From assembly GCF_019218755.1 (NCBI RefSeq), contig NZ_JAHUWZ010000001.1, positions 682,001 to 746,000 on the forward strand: 64,000 bases of DNA. Reading direction: 5' to 3'. The position numbers were made by a program, and so were the translations under genes. The stretch is from Acidovorax sp. sif1233 (GTDB lineage Bacteria > Pseudomonadota > Gammaproteobacteria > Burkholderiales > Burkholderiaceae_C). Below the pieces are notes generated by a model. The model saw only the letters and a program-made list of their open reading frames with translations, was not told where the DNA came from and did no database searches. This document shows positions 54,885-63,435 of this stretch, piece after piece; the stretch's first letter is position 1, and every line of letters begins with the position of its first letter.

Positions 54885-55731
54885 GGGCGTCCCCGGTGCC
54901 GGCCTTTTTTTCCGATGCCAGCACCCAGCGCAGGATGGCAGCCTGTACCGGCAGCAGCAGTTCCTTTTGTGCGTAGCCCACGAAGCCGGGGTAGGCCAGC
55001 GGGTCCACCGCCAGCTCGCGGCCCAGGGTGAAAGGCGGCGTGGGCAGCAGGGCGGGGTGGCCCATCGCGGCCAGATGCTCTTCGGTCAACGGCGCCAGGT
55101 CGGCCTGCGTGGTGGCGCCGGCCTCGGCGCTGGCGGGCCAGCTGTCGGTGACCACCACATCCACCGCGTCCGGCAGCGCGGACGGTTCCACGAATTGCAC
55201 GTTCGGCAGCGCCTCGTGAAAGCGCCGGTCGCACACCTGCACCAGCCCGAACCCCATCACCCGTGCCAGTTCGTGCCATGAGCGGAACACGTTGGTGCTG
55301 GGCCCCCACAGGCACACGCGTGCTTCCCGCAGCGGCTTGATCCGGCGGTCGACGTAGTACGCGTCGGTCAGCACCTCGCAGGGGTGGCCCTGGGCCGACA
55401 TCGCATTGATCACGGGCCGGCGCGACGCCGCCGCGAAGGCCGAGAGCCGGGGGTGGTCGGACTCGCGCACCACGTACAGCGCGTAGAACGGGTCCAGGTA
55501 GCCGGCCAGGTCCTCGGGCCGCTCCCCGGTCTTGAGCAGATGGGGAAGCTCGGTGAACGCCAGGCCCAGCTGCCGGAACGCCTGGATGAACGTGGTGCGC
55601 GTGCGGATGCCGTTGCCCTCGAACGACCACGCCACGGTGCCCGCCAACGCGGGGCCCGGCGCGCCGCCCGCGAGCGCCCAGATCTGGCGTATGTCGGCAG
55701 GCTGCAGGTCGGCCAGCTGAAGAAGGTCCAT
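54871..55731 (-). CDS. atypical ornithine/aspartate carbamoyltransferase-like protein
   Basis: A 286-residue protein with the fold of carbamoyltransferases. The carbamoyl-phosphate loop, normally S-T-R-T, reads GNGIRTRTTF near residue 39, keeping Arg-Thr-Arg but lacking the Ser-Thr before it. The HPCEVLTDAYY segment near residue 116 corresponds to HPTQ/HPCQ of true enzymes. The HCLP amino-acid-binding motif of ornithine carbamoyltransferase is not seen; the region reads LLPTPPFTLGREL. It is therefore a member of the superfamily with an altered active site, perhaps for another amine substrate. It overlaps a MerR gene, not arginine genes. True biosynthetic ArgF would be expected elsewhere. Confidence 0.75.
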   Translation of the reverse strand: MDLLQLADLQPADIRQIWALAGGAPGPALAGTVAWSFEGNGIRTRTTFIQAFRQLGLAFTELPHLLKTGERPEDLAGYLDPFYALYVVRESDHPRLSAFAAASRRPVINAMSAQGHPCEVLTDAYYVDRRIKPLREARVCLWGPSTNVFRSWHELARVMGFGLVQVCDRRFHEALPNVQFVEPSALPDAVDVVVTDSWPASAEAGATTQADLAPLTEEHLAAMGHPALLPTPPFTLGRELAVDPLAYPGFVGYAQKELLLPVQAAILRWVLASEKKAGTGDAHADR

Positions 55732-55817
55732 GCGGATGCCCCAAAAAAGTGCTTGACCCTGAAGCGTACTTCAGGCCTGAAGCTCGGGGCCTCTCTCACT
55801 TCGATGACCGCACCGCC

Positions 55818-56309
55818 ATGGCCACTTCCGCTGCCACGTTCCCAGCCTTTTCCGAATCCCGCTACCTGCGCGTCGTGCGTGCCAGCGGCTGGTACGACCT
55901 GCTCGTGACCTGGCCGTTCGCGCTGCCCTGGACCTTTGCCTGGCTCTACGCGCAGCTGGGGCTTGTCGCCCAGGCGCTGGCCCTGCCAGGCACGCTGCAC
56001 CCGCTTGATACCACCCACATGCTGCTGGCCAACCTCCTGGGGTCGGTGGTGGTCGTGTGGTCGGCGGCGCGCATCGCGGCGCCTTCGCTGCTGCTGGGGC
56101 GGCTCGATGGCGTGGCCCGTTTCCTGTTCGCCGCATGGCAGATCTATGCCGTGGCCCATGGGGCCAGCGCCATCGTGCTGGGCTTCACCGCGTTCGAGCT
56201 GCTGTTCGGCGTGCTCCAGTGGTGGGGCGTGGCGGGCGCGGGCCTGGCGGCCTGCCCGCCAGGCCGCGGCCGCGTCAATGCGCGGGAGCCGGTGCGGGCA
56301 GCAACCTGA
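55818..56309 (+). CDS. small integral membrane protein, function unknown
   Basis: A 163-residue protein with about four hydrophobic segments (around residues 23-48, 62-85, 100-118, 124-143). No family was recognised. The start at 55818 (MATSAATFP) gives a short cytoplasmic N-terminus; an upstream reading from 55749 adds 23 residues without membrane character. Its 3' end overlaps the convergent MFS gene by 35 bp. It lies 86 bp divergent from the carbamoyltransferase-like gene. Confidence 0.65.
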   Translation: MATSAATFPAFSESRYLRVVRASGWYDLLVTWPFALPWTFAWLYAQLGLVAQALALPGTLHPLDTTHMLLANLLGSVVVVWSAARIAAPSLLLGRLDGVARFLFAAWQIYAVAHGASAIVLGFTAFELLFGVLQWWGVAGAGLAACPPGRGRVNAREPVRAAT

Positions 56310-57528
56310 AGGCGAGCACGCCCGCGGCCAGCATGCCGGCGATGGTGAGCATCACGGCCACGTACGGGTCCGCGCCCCGCGCGGCCGCCTGCGAGGCGGC
56401 CAGGCCCGTCACCCACTGCATCAGCGCCACGCCCAGGAACAGCGCCATGGTGAACACCGCCATGGCACGCCCCGTCATGGCCGCCGGGTAGGACGAGCGC
56501 ACGTCCGCGTACTGCAGCACCATGTAGCCCGACAGCAGGCCCACGGCGATGGAGCCGCCCACGTCCAGCCACTCGGCGTGCAGGAAGCCGATGGCGGCGA
56601 ACAGCCCGGCGAGCAGCACGGTAAAGCCCGCCAGCCAGCGCCTGCGCCGCGCGGGGCCTGGGTCCAGCCGGCCGAAATAGGCCGGGGTGAACAGCGACAC
56701 CAGCGACGACAGCATGGCCACGTTGCCGCTGGCCACCAGCGAATAGCCGTGCCGCTCGATCAACAGCGGCCCCAGCCACAGCCCGCGCAGCGTGAGGAAC
56801 GACGCATACGTCATCAGCGCCAGCAGCATGATCCCGGCCGTGTGCGGCAGCAGGAACAGGGCGCCGAAGCCGCGCACCGCATCACCCACCGACTCGCGCG
56901 GCTGCGGGGCCTGCGCGGCGTGAACGGGGTGGGTGGGTTCATGCACTCTCCAGAAGATCAGCAGCCAGGCCAGCGCGGCCAGGCCCGCCAGCACGGCGAA
57001 GCCCATGCGCCAGGACGACTGCTGCACCAGCCAGGCCAGCGGCGTGCCCGTGAACAGCATGCCCAGCCCGCCCACGCCCATGGCCACGCCCGACACCATC
57101 GCGAAGCGGCTGGCGGGGAAGTAGCGCGCGATGAACACCGTGCAGACCAGAAACGCGGGCGCGCAGCCCACGCCGATGAGCACCTGGCCCAGCAACACGC
57201 CGCCGTAGCTCGGGGCCAGCGCCGAGAGCAGCGAGCCCGCGATGGCGAGCGGAAACGCCACCAGCAGCGTGCGCCGCACGCCGTACAGGTCGATGCCGAT
57301 GCCCATGAAGAGCTGCATGGTGCCGAAGGCGAAGGCAAATGCCCCCGCGAAGACCCCCAGTGCCTCGGCCGAAAGGCCGAACTCCGCGCGCAGCCCGGTG
57401 GCCATGATGGCGGTGATGGTGCGAAACGCCTGACTCAGCGCGAAGCCGGAGACCAGCGCGAGCAGCATGGCCCAGGCGGCGCGGGGCGCCAGAAGCGGGG
57501 AGGGCGTGGGGGAAGGGGGCGCCTGCAC
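56275..57528 (-). CDS. major facilitator superfamily transporter
   Basis: A 417-residue inner-membrane carrier with about twelve hydrophobic helices in two halves. The loop between helices 2 and 3 reads GIGIDLYGVRRTLLVAF, the usual MFS motif A position, and a central loop (about residues 205-230) separates the halves. The general layout resembles organophosphate/sugar-phosphate or organic-anion carriers, but no substrate can be assigned. It overlaps the convergent small membrane protein gene by 35 bp. Confidence 0.82.
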   Translation of the reverse strand: MQAPPSPTPSPLLAPRAAWAMLLALVSGFALSQAFRTITAIMATGLRAEFGLSAEALGVFAGAFAFAFGTMQLFMGIGIDLYGVRRTLLVAFPLAIAGSLLSALAPSYGGVLLGQVLIGVGCAPAFLVCTVFIARYFPASRFAMVSGVAMGVGGLGMLFTGTPLAWLVQQSSWRMGFAVLAGLAALAWLLIFWRVHEPTHPVHAAQAPQPRESVGDAVRGFGALFLLPHTAGIMLLALMTYASFLTLRGLWLGPLLIERHGYSLVASGNVAMLSSLVSLFTPAYFGRLDPGPARRRRWLAGFTVLLAGLFAAIGFLHAEWLDVGGSIAVGLLSGYMVLQYADVRSSYPAAMTGRAMAVFTMALFLGVALMQWVTGLAASQAAARGADPYVAVMLTIAGMLAAGVLAFRLLPAPAPAH

Positions 57529-58115
57529 GGTGATGGATCTCCTGTAGTGCGCGGCGCCCCGGACTGCGGTTCAACCAGGCAAAGGGCGCGCTGCCCACCG
57601 AGGGTAACTGCACGGCGGCGCCCTGGCTGTCGCTGGCGGACAAGCCGGGCGGCTGCGAGGGCGCCGCGCGAAGGGGCGCCTAGGGTATGTCCCGATCCCC
57701 TGCCGGCGGCCAGCGCGGCGTGTCGGCCACCCCGCATCTTTGGCGAAATGTGCTCTCAATCGGGCGCAGCGCAGCGCATTGCGCCGCTGCATGGCTTCAA
57801 TGGCACCCCGCGAAGGGGCTTTGGGGTCCGTCACGAGGGCGCCACAGGGGCGGGGCAGACTTTAGAGGAGGCCCTCGATGTGGGGATCACCCCAATGACG
57901 GGCCAGGGGGCCTGAGGCACTCTTGTGGGCATGCCTTGCGCCGGTGTGGGTCATGGTTCTGAAGTCGCTGGTTTCGGTCTCTCGCAAGCAGGATGGCGCA
58001 GGCAGTGGGTGGTAGTGGCAAGGTTCGTGCTTATGGGGCCAGGGGGCCTCGAGCCGTTGGACGTTGGAAGTTGTCGGGTGGGCTGCAAGGTGCACCGCGA
58101 CGTCAGGAGTGACCG
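57529..58115. other. 587-bp intergenic region without a supported gene
   Basis: Short open frames here lack ribosome-binding sites, family resemblance and normal codon use. The only structure noted is a small perfect palindrome TGGGG-ATCA-CCCCA at 57881-57894. The region would hold the promoters of the MFS gene and the lipoprotein gene at 58116. Confidence 0.55.
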
Positions 58116-58481
58116 ATGAAGAAGATGGTTTTGCTGAGTTCAGGCGCGCTGGCGACCCTGATGCTGACGGGCTGTGCGAGCCAGCCGCCCGCCCTGCAGG
58201 CTTTCAGTGAGCCTGTGGACCGCAGCAGCATGCAGTTCGCGTGCGGCAACGGCGAAAAGGTGGAAATGCAGTTCTATCCCGAACAGGGCATGGGGGTGCT
58301 GCTGCGCAGTGGCTGGACGGTCGATCTGCCCAAGCAGGTGGCCGAGACGGGGTATGCCTACAGCAATGGCCCGACGACCGTGCTGGGCAAGGGCAACGAG
58401 CTGACCATCCAGATCGGCCACCTGGCACCGATCTGGTGCCGCAGCAGCCGCCCCATGATGGTGGCCGGCAGCGCCCGGTAG
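58116..58481 (+). CDS. small lipoprotein, MliC-like lysozyme inhibitor domain
   Basis: A 121-residue outer-envelope lipoprotein: lipobox LMLTGC with Cys at residue 20. The mature part resembles the MliC (membrane-bound inhibitor of C-type lysozyme) domain: a first Cys in FACGNGEKVEMQF near residue 43, a central GYAYSNGPTTVLGKGNELTIQIG, and a final Cys in IWCRSS near residue 108 that would form the disulfide. Such proteins protect peptidoglycan from host lysozyme. Assignment is from pattern only. ATG 58116 follows a region with AGGAG about 8 nt upstream. Confidence 0.7.
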   Translation: MKKMVLLSSGALATLMLTGCASQPPALQAFSEPVDRSSMQFACGNGEKVEMQFYPEQGMGVLLRSGWTVDLPKQVAETGYAYSNGPTTVLGKGNELTIQIGHLAPIWCRSSRPMMVAGSAR

Positions 58482-58825
58482 CCTTTCCTTTCCGCCCCGC
58501 TTTTTTTTCTCGCCTTCTCCTTCAGGCGGGGCCGCGGGGCCGGTGGCATGGCGCACGCCGGCCATCCCTGCGGTGTGCTGCGTGGCGCCCGCTCCATGTT
58601 CGTGCCCAGGGCCTGTGCGACGCAGCGGGCAGGTGCCCTGCGCGCCAGGCTCCGTGCGGCCCGGGCAATCCCCTTCCCTTGAACCCCGTACTTCGCGTGG
58701 CTGCGGCCGAAGTCCACCTATCCGGCGCGCGTGCGTGCGGGCGGATGTGATGACGGAAGGCGGGCTGCGCCGGCCCTTCACTCGGCCTGTGCCACCATCC
58801 GCACCGCCCGCCGCCCGCCCGGCCC
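58482..58825. other. 344-bp intergenic region without a supported gene
   Basis: Between the 3' ends of two convergent lipoprotein genes. It contains a T-rich tract (about 58500-58508) but no clear hairpin terminator, repeat copy or coding frame. Confidence 0.5.
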
Positions 58826-59329
58826 CTAGCTGCCGGCGGTGCACGCCTCGGGCGAGGCGGCGGCCGGGCGCTGTTCCAGCGTCAGCGGCTCCACCAGGTG
58901 GTTGCCATGGGCGTCGCGCACCGTGGCGGCCACCTCCCGGCTGTTGTCGGCCCGCGTTTCGCTGAACTGCAGCCGCAGGACCGCGGGCACGGTGCCCGTC
59001 AGCGCCAGGCCATTGTCGAAACCCGTGGTCTCCAGGGTGCCTTCCAGCACGGCCAGGCCCTGGGCGTCGATCTCCCAGGGGCCGGTGTGGATGAAGCGCC
59101 GGCAGGTGATGGTCAGCTCGACCAGCTCATCCTCCAGCCGCAGATTGACCTGGCCGCAGGTGGGGCAGGGCACGCCCGCCGAGAAACCCGAGCCCGAGAA
59201 GTTGAGCACCCCGCTGATGGGCCCCGTGCCGGTTCCGCCCGTGCCGGGGCCGCAGGCGGCCAGGGCCAGCAAGGTGGCCAGTGTGAGCAGTCTGGCCCCG
59301 CGGGCCAGGCGTTCAGGAAGGACGTTCAT
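58826..59329 (-). CDS. lipoprotein, function unknown
   Basis: A 167-residue lipoprotein: signal peptide with lipobox LAAC (Cys near residue 26) followed by a Gly/Thr-rich spacer GPGTGGTGTGPISG and a beta-rich domain with four further Cys (CPTCGQV near 54, TCRRF near 75, EACTAG at the end). No family was recognised. ATG 59329 (MNVLPERL) starts the signal peptide directly; upstream in-frame starts overlap further into the DUF6502 gene. It overlaps that gene by 17 bp, so the two are co-transcribed. Confidence 0.7.
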   Translation of the reverse strand: MNVLPERLARGARLLTLATLLALAACGPGTGGTGTGPISGVLNFSGSGFSAGVPCPTCGQVNLRLEDELVELTITCRRFIHTGPWEIDAQGLAVLEGTLETTGFDNGLALTGTVPAVLRLQFSETRADNSREVAATVRDAHGNHLVEPLTLEQRPAAASPEACTAGS

Positions 59330-60149
59330 CTTTGTCTGCGGCATAGAAGTAGCTGCCAAAGCGGGCGCGCCGGTTGCGCTCGCCGGGCGGGGTGTTGTGC
59401 TGGTCGTGGTCGTAGCGGGCCTGGGCCTCGGTCATCACCGTCTTGAACGCCTGGCGCCATGCCCTGGCCGCCACCGCATGCAGGCGCTGGGCGGACTCCT
59501 CGCTGAGCTGGTCCACGAAGACGGCCTGCTCCAGGTAGTTGTGCCCGCCTTGCAGGTTCAGGCTGGCGGCGGCCAGGTGGTCGTGCAGGTTGTCCTGCAT
59601 CAGCCGCGCCATTTCCGCGAAGCCCTGGCGCGGCACGAAGCCCGCCGCCAGCAGCCGGACCTGCCCGTCCCCGCTTTCCTCGGCCATGCCCAGCCGCACC
59701 AGCTCGTCGAGCACGGCACGGGGCCGCACGTCGCTGCTGATGCCGGCCACCAGCGCATCGAAGTGGGGCGCATCGCCATTGCTGCTGCTGCGGGGCAGCG
59801 CGCGGGGCTGGCCTTCGTCGTCCAGGCAATCGGCCTGGCTCAGCCAGCGCGCCGCGACCTGGCTGGCCATGCTGAGGGGGGTCTCGGCGGGCCCGTCCTC
59901 GGCGGCGGGCTCGGCCAGGCGGCCCAGGTTGCGCACGTCGCGCCGGTGCACGCCGGACATCAGGCTCAGGGCGCTGTCGGTGGCCTTCTTGCCCGTGCCC
60001 TGCAGTTCGTCCTGGGCGGCCTCCAGGAACACCTTCTTCATGGCCGCCGCGAAGGCCGGGTAGGCCACGCCATTGCGCAGCAGCAACCGCGCCAGAGGGC
60101 GCAGCACATGCAGGGCGGAAGCCAGGACGATGGCGGAGCGGGAAGGCAT
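59313..60149 (-). CDS. DUF6502 family protein
   Basis: A 278-residue protein of a family with no assigned function. The N-terminal segment (ALHVLRPLARLLLRNGVAYP near residue 12, and ATDSALSLMSGVHRRDVRNL near 56) resembles a winged-helix region of DUF6502 proteins; the remainder is alpha-helical and polar. There is no signal peptide, so it is cytoplasmic. It is first of a two-gene unit with the overlapping lipoprotein gene and divergent from the beta-propeller gene (152 bp between starts). Confidence 0.78.
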   Translation of the reverse strand: MPSRSAIVLASALHVLRPLARLLLRNGVAYPAFAAAMKKVFLEAAQDELQGTGKKATDSALSLMSGVHRRDVRNLGRLAEPAAEDGPAETPLSMASQVAARWLSQADCLDDEGQPRALPRSSSNGDAPHFDALVAGISSDVRPRAVLDELVRLGMAEESGDGQVRLLAAGFVPRQGFAEMARLMQDNLHDHLAAASLNLQGGHNYLEQAVFVDQLSEESAQRLHAVAARAWRQAFKTVMTEAQARYDHDQHNTPPGERNRRARFGSYFYAADKDERPS

Positions 60150-60301
60150 GCGGGTGTGGGCGCGGCGCGTGTCAGGGGCGGGTGGCCATTGTCATACGGT
60201 TGACCGGTGGAAATTTTGTGGGATATTATCCCACTTATCCAAATCGAGGCCGGTGGCGAAGGCGCCCGGGGCCCAGATCCATCCACAGGGAGAAAAATCG
60301 A

Positions 60302-62329
60302 ATGGCATACCGAGGGTTGATGAAGAAGGTCGCGGGCGTGCCGCCCGCCTGGCTGGCCGTGGCAACGGCCGCATTCGTGTCCGGGTGCGGCGGGGGCAGC
60401 GGGGATGGCGGCGGGCCGCTCACGCCCAACGAGGCGCGGCTGCAGGTCACGCGCTCTGGCGATCTGGTGGCGTACTTCAAGGCCAAGATCGCCCAGCGGG
60501 CCGCGCTGGGCTACAGCGGCACGGCCATCACCGTGCCCACCGTGGGGGCGCTGAGCGCCGCGGGCAGCGTGGTCGCCAACACGGGCGTGCCGCTGGCCGG
60601 GCCTGCGGTGGAGGAAGACGGCCTCATCAAGGCCGAGGGCGGCATGCTCTACGGCCTGCACCGGGCCTACGCCACGGACGCGGGCCGCGAACCTCCGCGT
60701 TTCTCGGCCCTGGCCCGCGCGGCCGATGGCAGCCTGAGCAACGTGGGCCGCGTCACGCTGGACGCGAAGTTCATCCCCTATGGCCTGTACGTGGCGGGCG
60801 GCGGCACGCGTGCCGCCGTGTTGTCCCAGCAGGACCCGTATGCCGATCGGCAGCCCATCGTGGCGGCGGACGCGGGCATCACCGTGATGCCCGAATACAG
60901 CCGCATGCTGTCGCTGGACCTGTTCTCGGTCGGCAAGGACGCGGCCCCGATGCAGCTCAAGCAGATGCGCATCGACGGGCTGCTGGTGGGCAGCCGCCTG
61001 ATTGGCAACACGCTGTACCTGGTCACCACCTGGTCGCCCGACCTTCTGCGCTTCAACGTGCCTGCCGGGGCTTCGGCATCGGCCGTGGAGGCCGCGCTCA
61101 AGGACCTGAACACCGCCGCGCTGATTCCGACCCTGCGCGTGGACGGCGGCCAGCCCCAGCCGCTGGTGAACGAAGCCGACTGCCTGGTGCAGACGGGCAA
61201 TGCCTCGCTGTCGCTGCAGCTCACTTCCATCACGGCCATCGACCTGGCGTCATCGAACCTGGCGCGCACGAGCCGGTGCTTCGCGGGGGGCAGCGAGGCG
61301 GTGCACCTGGGCGCGCGCAGCGTGTACGTGGCCAGCTCGCGCCAGTACCGCTATGGCGGCGACGTGATCAACACCGTGTTCCCGGCGGGCAGCCGCACCG
61401 ACATCCACAAGTTCACCTTCCGGGGCGCGCAGGTGGACTATGACGCATCGGGCAGCGTGGACGGCCACCTGGGCTGGGACCTGCGCCGCATGCCGTCGCG
61501 CCTGAACGAGCACCAGAACGACCTGCGCGTGCTGACCTTCACGGGCGCGGCGGGCCAAAGCGGCATGCCGCCGGTGACCATCCAGGCGCAGCAGGCCTCG
61601 CCCGCGCTGCTGACGGTGCTGCGCGACAGCGGCAGCGACAGCCGCCTGAGCGTGCAGGCCAAGCTGGCCCTCAAGCCGCGCACGGCACGCGGCGACCAGC
61701 AGGTGGACACCGTGTTCTTCGCGGGCCCACGGGCCTATGCCACCACCTTCGCCGCGGCCGAGCCCGTGTGGGTGCTCGACCTGGCCAGCCCGGCGAACCC
61801 CACGGTGGCGGGCGAGCTGGCGGCTGGCGGCCATGCGGACCACCTGGTCCCGCTGCCCGGCGGGCTGCTGCTGGGCGTGGGCAAGGACAGCACGCTCGGC
61901 GGCACGGCCGAGGGCATCCAGCTTGCGCTGTTTGACGTGCGCAACCCGGCGCAGGGCCGGCGGCTGGCGGCCGGGAAGCTGGGTGGCCGTGGCAGCATCA
62001 CCACGCTCGACAGCACGCGCCCCGTGCTCGACGTGCAGGCCCTGGACACCCGGGTGCGCCTGGCGTTTCCCGCCCGGGTCTACCAGGCCCCGACGGCCGC
62101 CGGCACGTCGCCTGCGCTACGGGGCTACCAGGGGGCCGCACGGCTGGAAGTGAACACCAGCGCCGGCACGCTGGCGCTGCGCTCCATGGCCGTCTCCACG
62201 CCCATCCTGAACGGCGACACGCCCGAGCTCCACCAGCGTTTCGACATCACCAGCGAGCGCAGCCTGCAGGTGGACAACGCCGCCTACCAGCTCTCGGGCG
62301 GGCAGGTGTTCACCAAGGTGGGGGACTGA
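60302..62329 (+). CDS. secreted beta-propeller domain lipoprotein
   Basis: A 675-residue exported protein. The N-terminus has a signal with lipobox-like VSGC followed by Gly-rich GGGSGDGGG (residues 29-38). The rest belongs to the beta-propeller family seen in archaeal and bacterial secreted proteins (PF09826 type): repeated blocks such as EEDGLIKAEGGMLYGL near residue 101, GLLVGSRLIGNTLYLVTTW near 223, HLGARSVYVASSRQYRYGGD near 338 and ADHLVPLPGGLLLGVGKD near 513. Function is unknown. ATG 60302 has AGGGAG about 10 nt upstream; MKKVAG at 60320 is an alternative start. A terminator follows at 62457. Confidence 0.8.
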   Translation: MAYRGLMKKVAGVPPAWLAVATAAFVSGCGGGSGDGGGPLTPNEARLQVTRSGDLVAYFKAKIAQRAALGYSGTAITVPTVGALSAAGSVVANTGVPLAGPAVEEDGLIKAEGGMLYGLHRAYATDAGREPPRFSALARAADGSLSNVGRVTLDAKFIPYGLYVAGGGTRAAVLSQQDPYADRQPIVAADAGITVMPEYSRMLSLDLFSVGKDAAPMQLKQMRIDGLLVGSRLIGNTLYLVTTWSPDLLRFNVPAGASASAVEAALKDLNTAALIPTLRVDGGQPQPLVNEADCLVQTGNASLSLQLTSITAIDLASSNLARTSRCFAGGSEAVHLGARSVYVASSRQYRYGGDVINTVFPAGSRTDIHKFTFRGAQVDYDASGSVDGHLGWDLRRMPSRLNEHQNDLRVLTFTGAAGQSGMPPVTIQAQQASPALLTVLRDSGSDSRLSVQAKLALKPRTARGDQQVDTVFFAGPRAYATTFAAAEPVWVLDLASPANPTVAGELAAGGHADHLVPLPGGLLLGVGKDSTLGGTAEGIQLALFDVRNPAQGRRLAAGKLGGRGSITTLDSTRPVLDVQALDTRVRLAFPARVYQAPTAAGTSPALRGYQGAARLEVNTSAGTLALRSMAVSTPILNGDTPELHQRFDITSERSLQVDNAAYQLSGGQVFTKVGD

Positions 62330-62399
62330 AGGCGGCGCCAGGATGAACGTCCCGGCGCGGCCAGTGGCGGGCTGGGCGGGGACGCGTGCTCAAGGGAGA

Positions 62400-62452
62400 A
62401 AAAACTACAAAAATAATAGCTGCCAGCGCTTGTGTGGAAAGCGCTGCCGGCA
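62400..62452 (+). repeat. dispersed palindromic repeat, copy 10
   Basis: AACTACAAAAATAATAGCTGC, CAGCGCTTG, TGTGG, AAAGCGCTGC, CGGCATC. It lies between the convergent beta-propeller gene and kynA, directly before the terminator. Confidence 0.85.
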
Positions 62453-62456
62453 TCTC

Positions 62457-62495
62457 GAAGGCCTGTCCGCCAGGGGGCGGCAGGCTTCTTTTTTT
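62457..62495 (+). terminator. rho-independent terminator of the beta-propeller gene
   Basis: GAAGGCCTGTCCGCC pairs imperfectly with GGCGGCAGGCTTC, followed by a run of T. Confidence 0.75.
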
Positions 62496-62523
62496 GCGTG
62501 CTGGCAGGCCCGTGCCCCGCTGC

Positions 62524-63417
62524 TCAGAGGTCCGTGCGCAGCTTCCAGATCTCGGGGAACAGCACCACGTCCAGCATCTTGCGCAGGTAGCTCACGCCGC
62601 CGGTGCCGCCCGTGCCGCGCTTGAAGCCGATCACGCGCTCCACGGTGGTCACATGCCGGAAGCGCCACAGGCGGAATGCGTCTTCCAGGTCGGTGAGTTC
62701 CTCGCCCAGCTGGTACAGGTCCCAGTGCTCCTTGGGGTTGCGGTACACCACCAGCCAGGCCTGCTCCACGCCGTCGCTTTCCGCGTAGGGCTGCGTCCAG
62801 TCGCGCTCCAGGTGGCTGGCGGGCACGGGGATGCCGCGGCGCGCCAGCAGGCGCAGGGCTTCGTCGTACAGCGAGGGCGCCTCGTACGCGGCCTGCACCT
62901 GGGCCAGCAGGTCGACACGGTGCTCGTGGGGCTTGAGCATGGCGCGGTTCTTGTTGCCCAGGGCGAATTCGATGCTGCGGTACTGGTAGCTCTGAAAGCC
63001 GCTGGACTGGCCCAGGTACGGGCGCATGGCGGTGTATTCGGGCGGTGTCATGGTGGCCAGCACGTCCCAGGCGTGCACCAGCTGCTCCATGATCTTGGAG
63101 ACGCGCGCCAGCATCTTGAAGGCCATCTGCAACTCGTCGTTGGCGATGTGCGCAATGGCCGCGCGCAGCTCGTGCAGCATGAGCTTCATCCACAGCTCGC
63201 TGGTCTGGTGCTGCACGATGAACAGCATCTCGTCGTGCGCGGGCGAGAGCGGCTTTTGCGCGGTGAGGATGGCATCGAGCTGCAGGTAGTCGCCGTAGCT
63301 CATCGACTGGCTGAAGTCGAGCTGGGCGCGTTCCTCGTGCACGATGGACTCGGGCAGGGGCGTGGCGGACGCTGCGCCGGCAGCGCCTTGCGACGGGGTT
63401 TGCGAGAAGGGGCACAT
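62524..63417 (-). CDS. kynA: tryptophan 2,3-dioxygenase
   Basis: A 297-residue haem dioxygenase opening the indole ring of tryptophan to N-formylkynurenine, the first step of the kynurenine pathway. Recognisable family blocks are [13 protein letters not shown] near residue 40, [19 protein letters not shown] near 66, [18 protein letters not shown] near 139 and the C-terminal [15 protein letters not shown] near 269. ATG 63417 (MCPFSQTP) is preceded by AAGGAG at the right distance; a TTG two codons upstream is too close to it. It lies 18 bp after kynU, in one operon, so tryptophan is probably degraded to anthranilate; kynB is not in view. Confidence 0.94.
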   Translation of the reverse strand: MCPFSQTPSQGAAGAASATPLPESIVHEERAQLDFSQSMSYGDYLQLDAILTAQKPLSPAHDEMLFIVQHQTSELWMKLMLHELRAAIAHIANDELQMAFKMLARVSKIMEQLVHAWDVLATMTPPEYTAMRPYLGQSSGFQSYQYRSIEFALGNKNRAMLKPHEHRVDLLAQVQAAYEAPSLYDEALRLLARRGIPVPASHLERDWTQPYAESDGVEQAWLVVYRNPKEHWDLYQLGEELTDLEDAFRLWRFRHVTTVERVIGFKRGTGGTGGVSYLRKMLDVVLFPEIWKLRTDL

Positions 63418-63435
63418 GGTCAATCTCCTTCCCGG

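Noticed and set aside
57571..57834. 87-codon minus-strand open frame in the large intergenic gap
   Set aside because: No ribosome-binding site, Arg/Pro-rich translation typical of a high-GC antisense frame, and no family resemblance.
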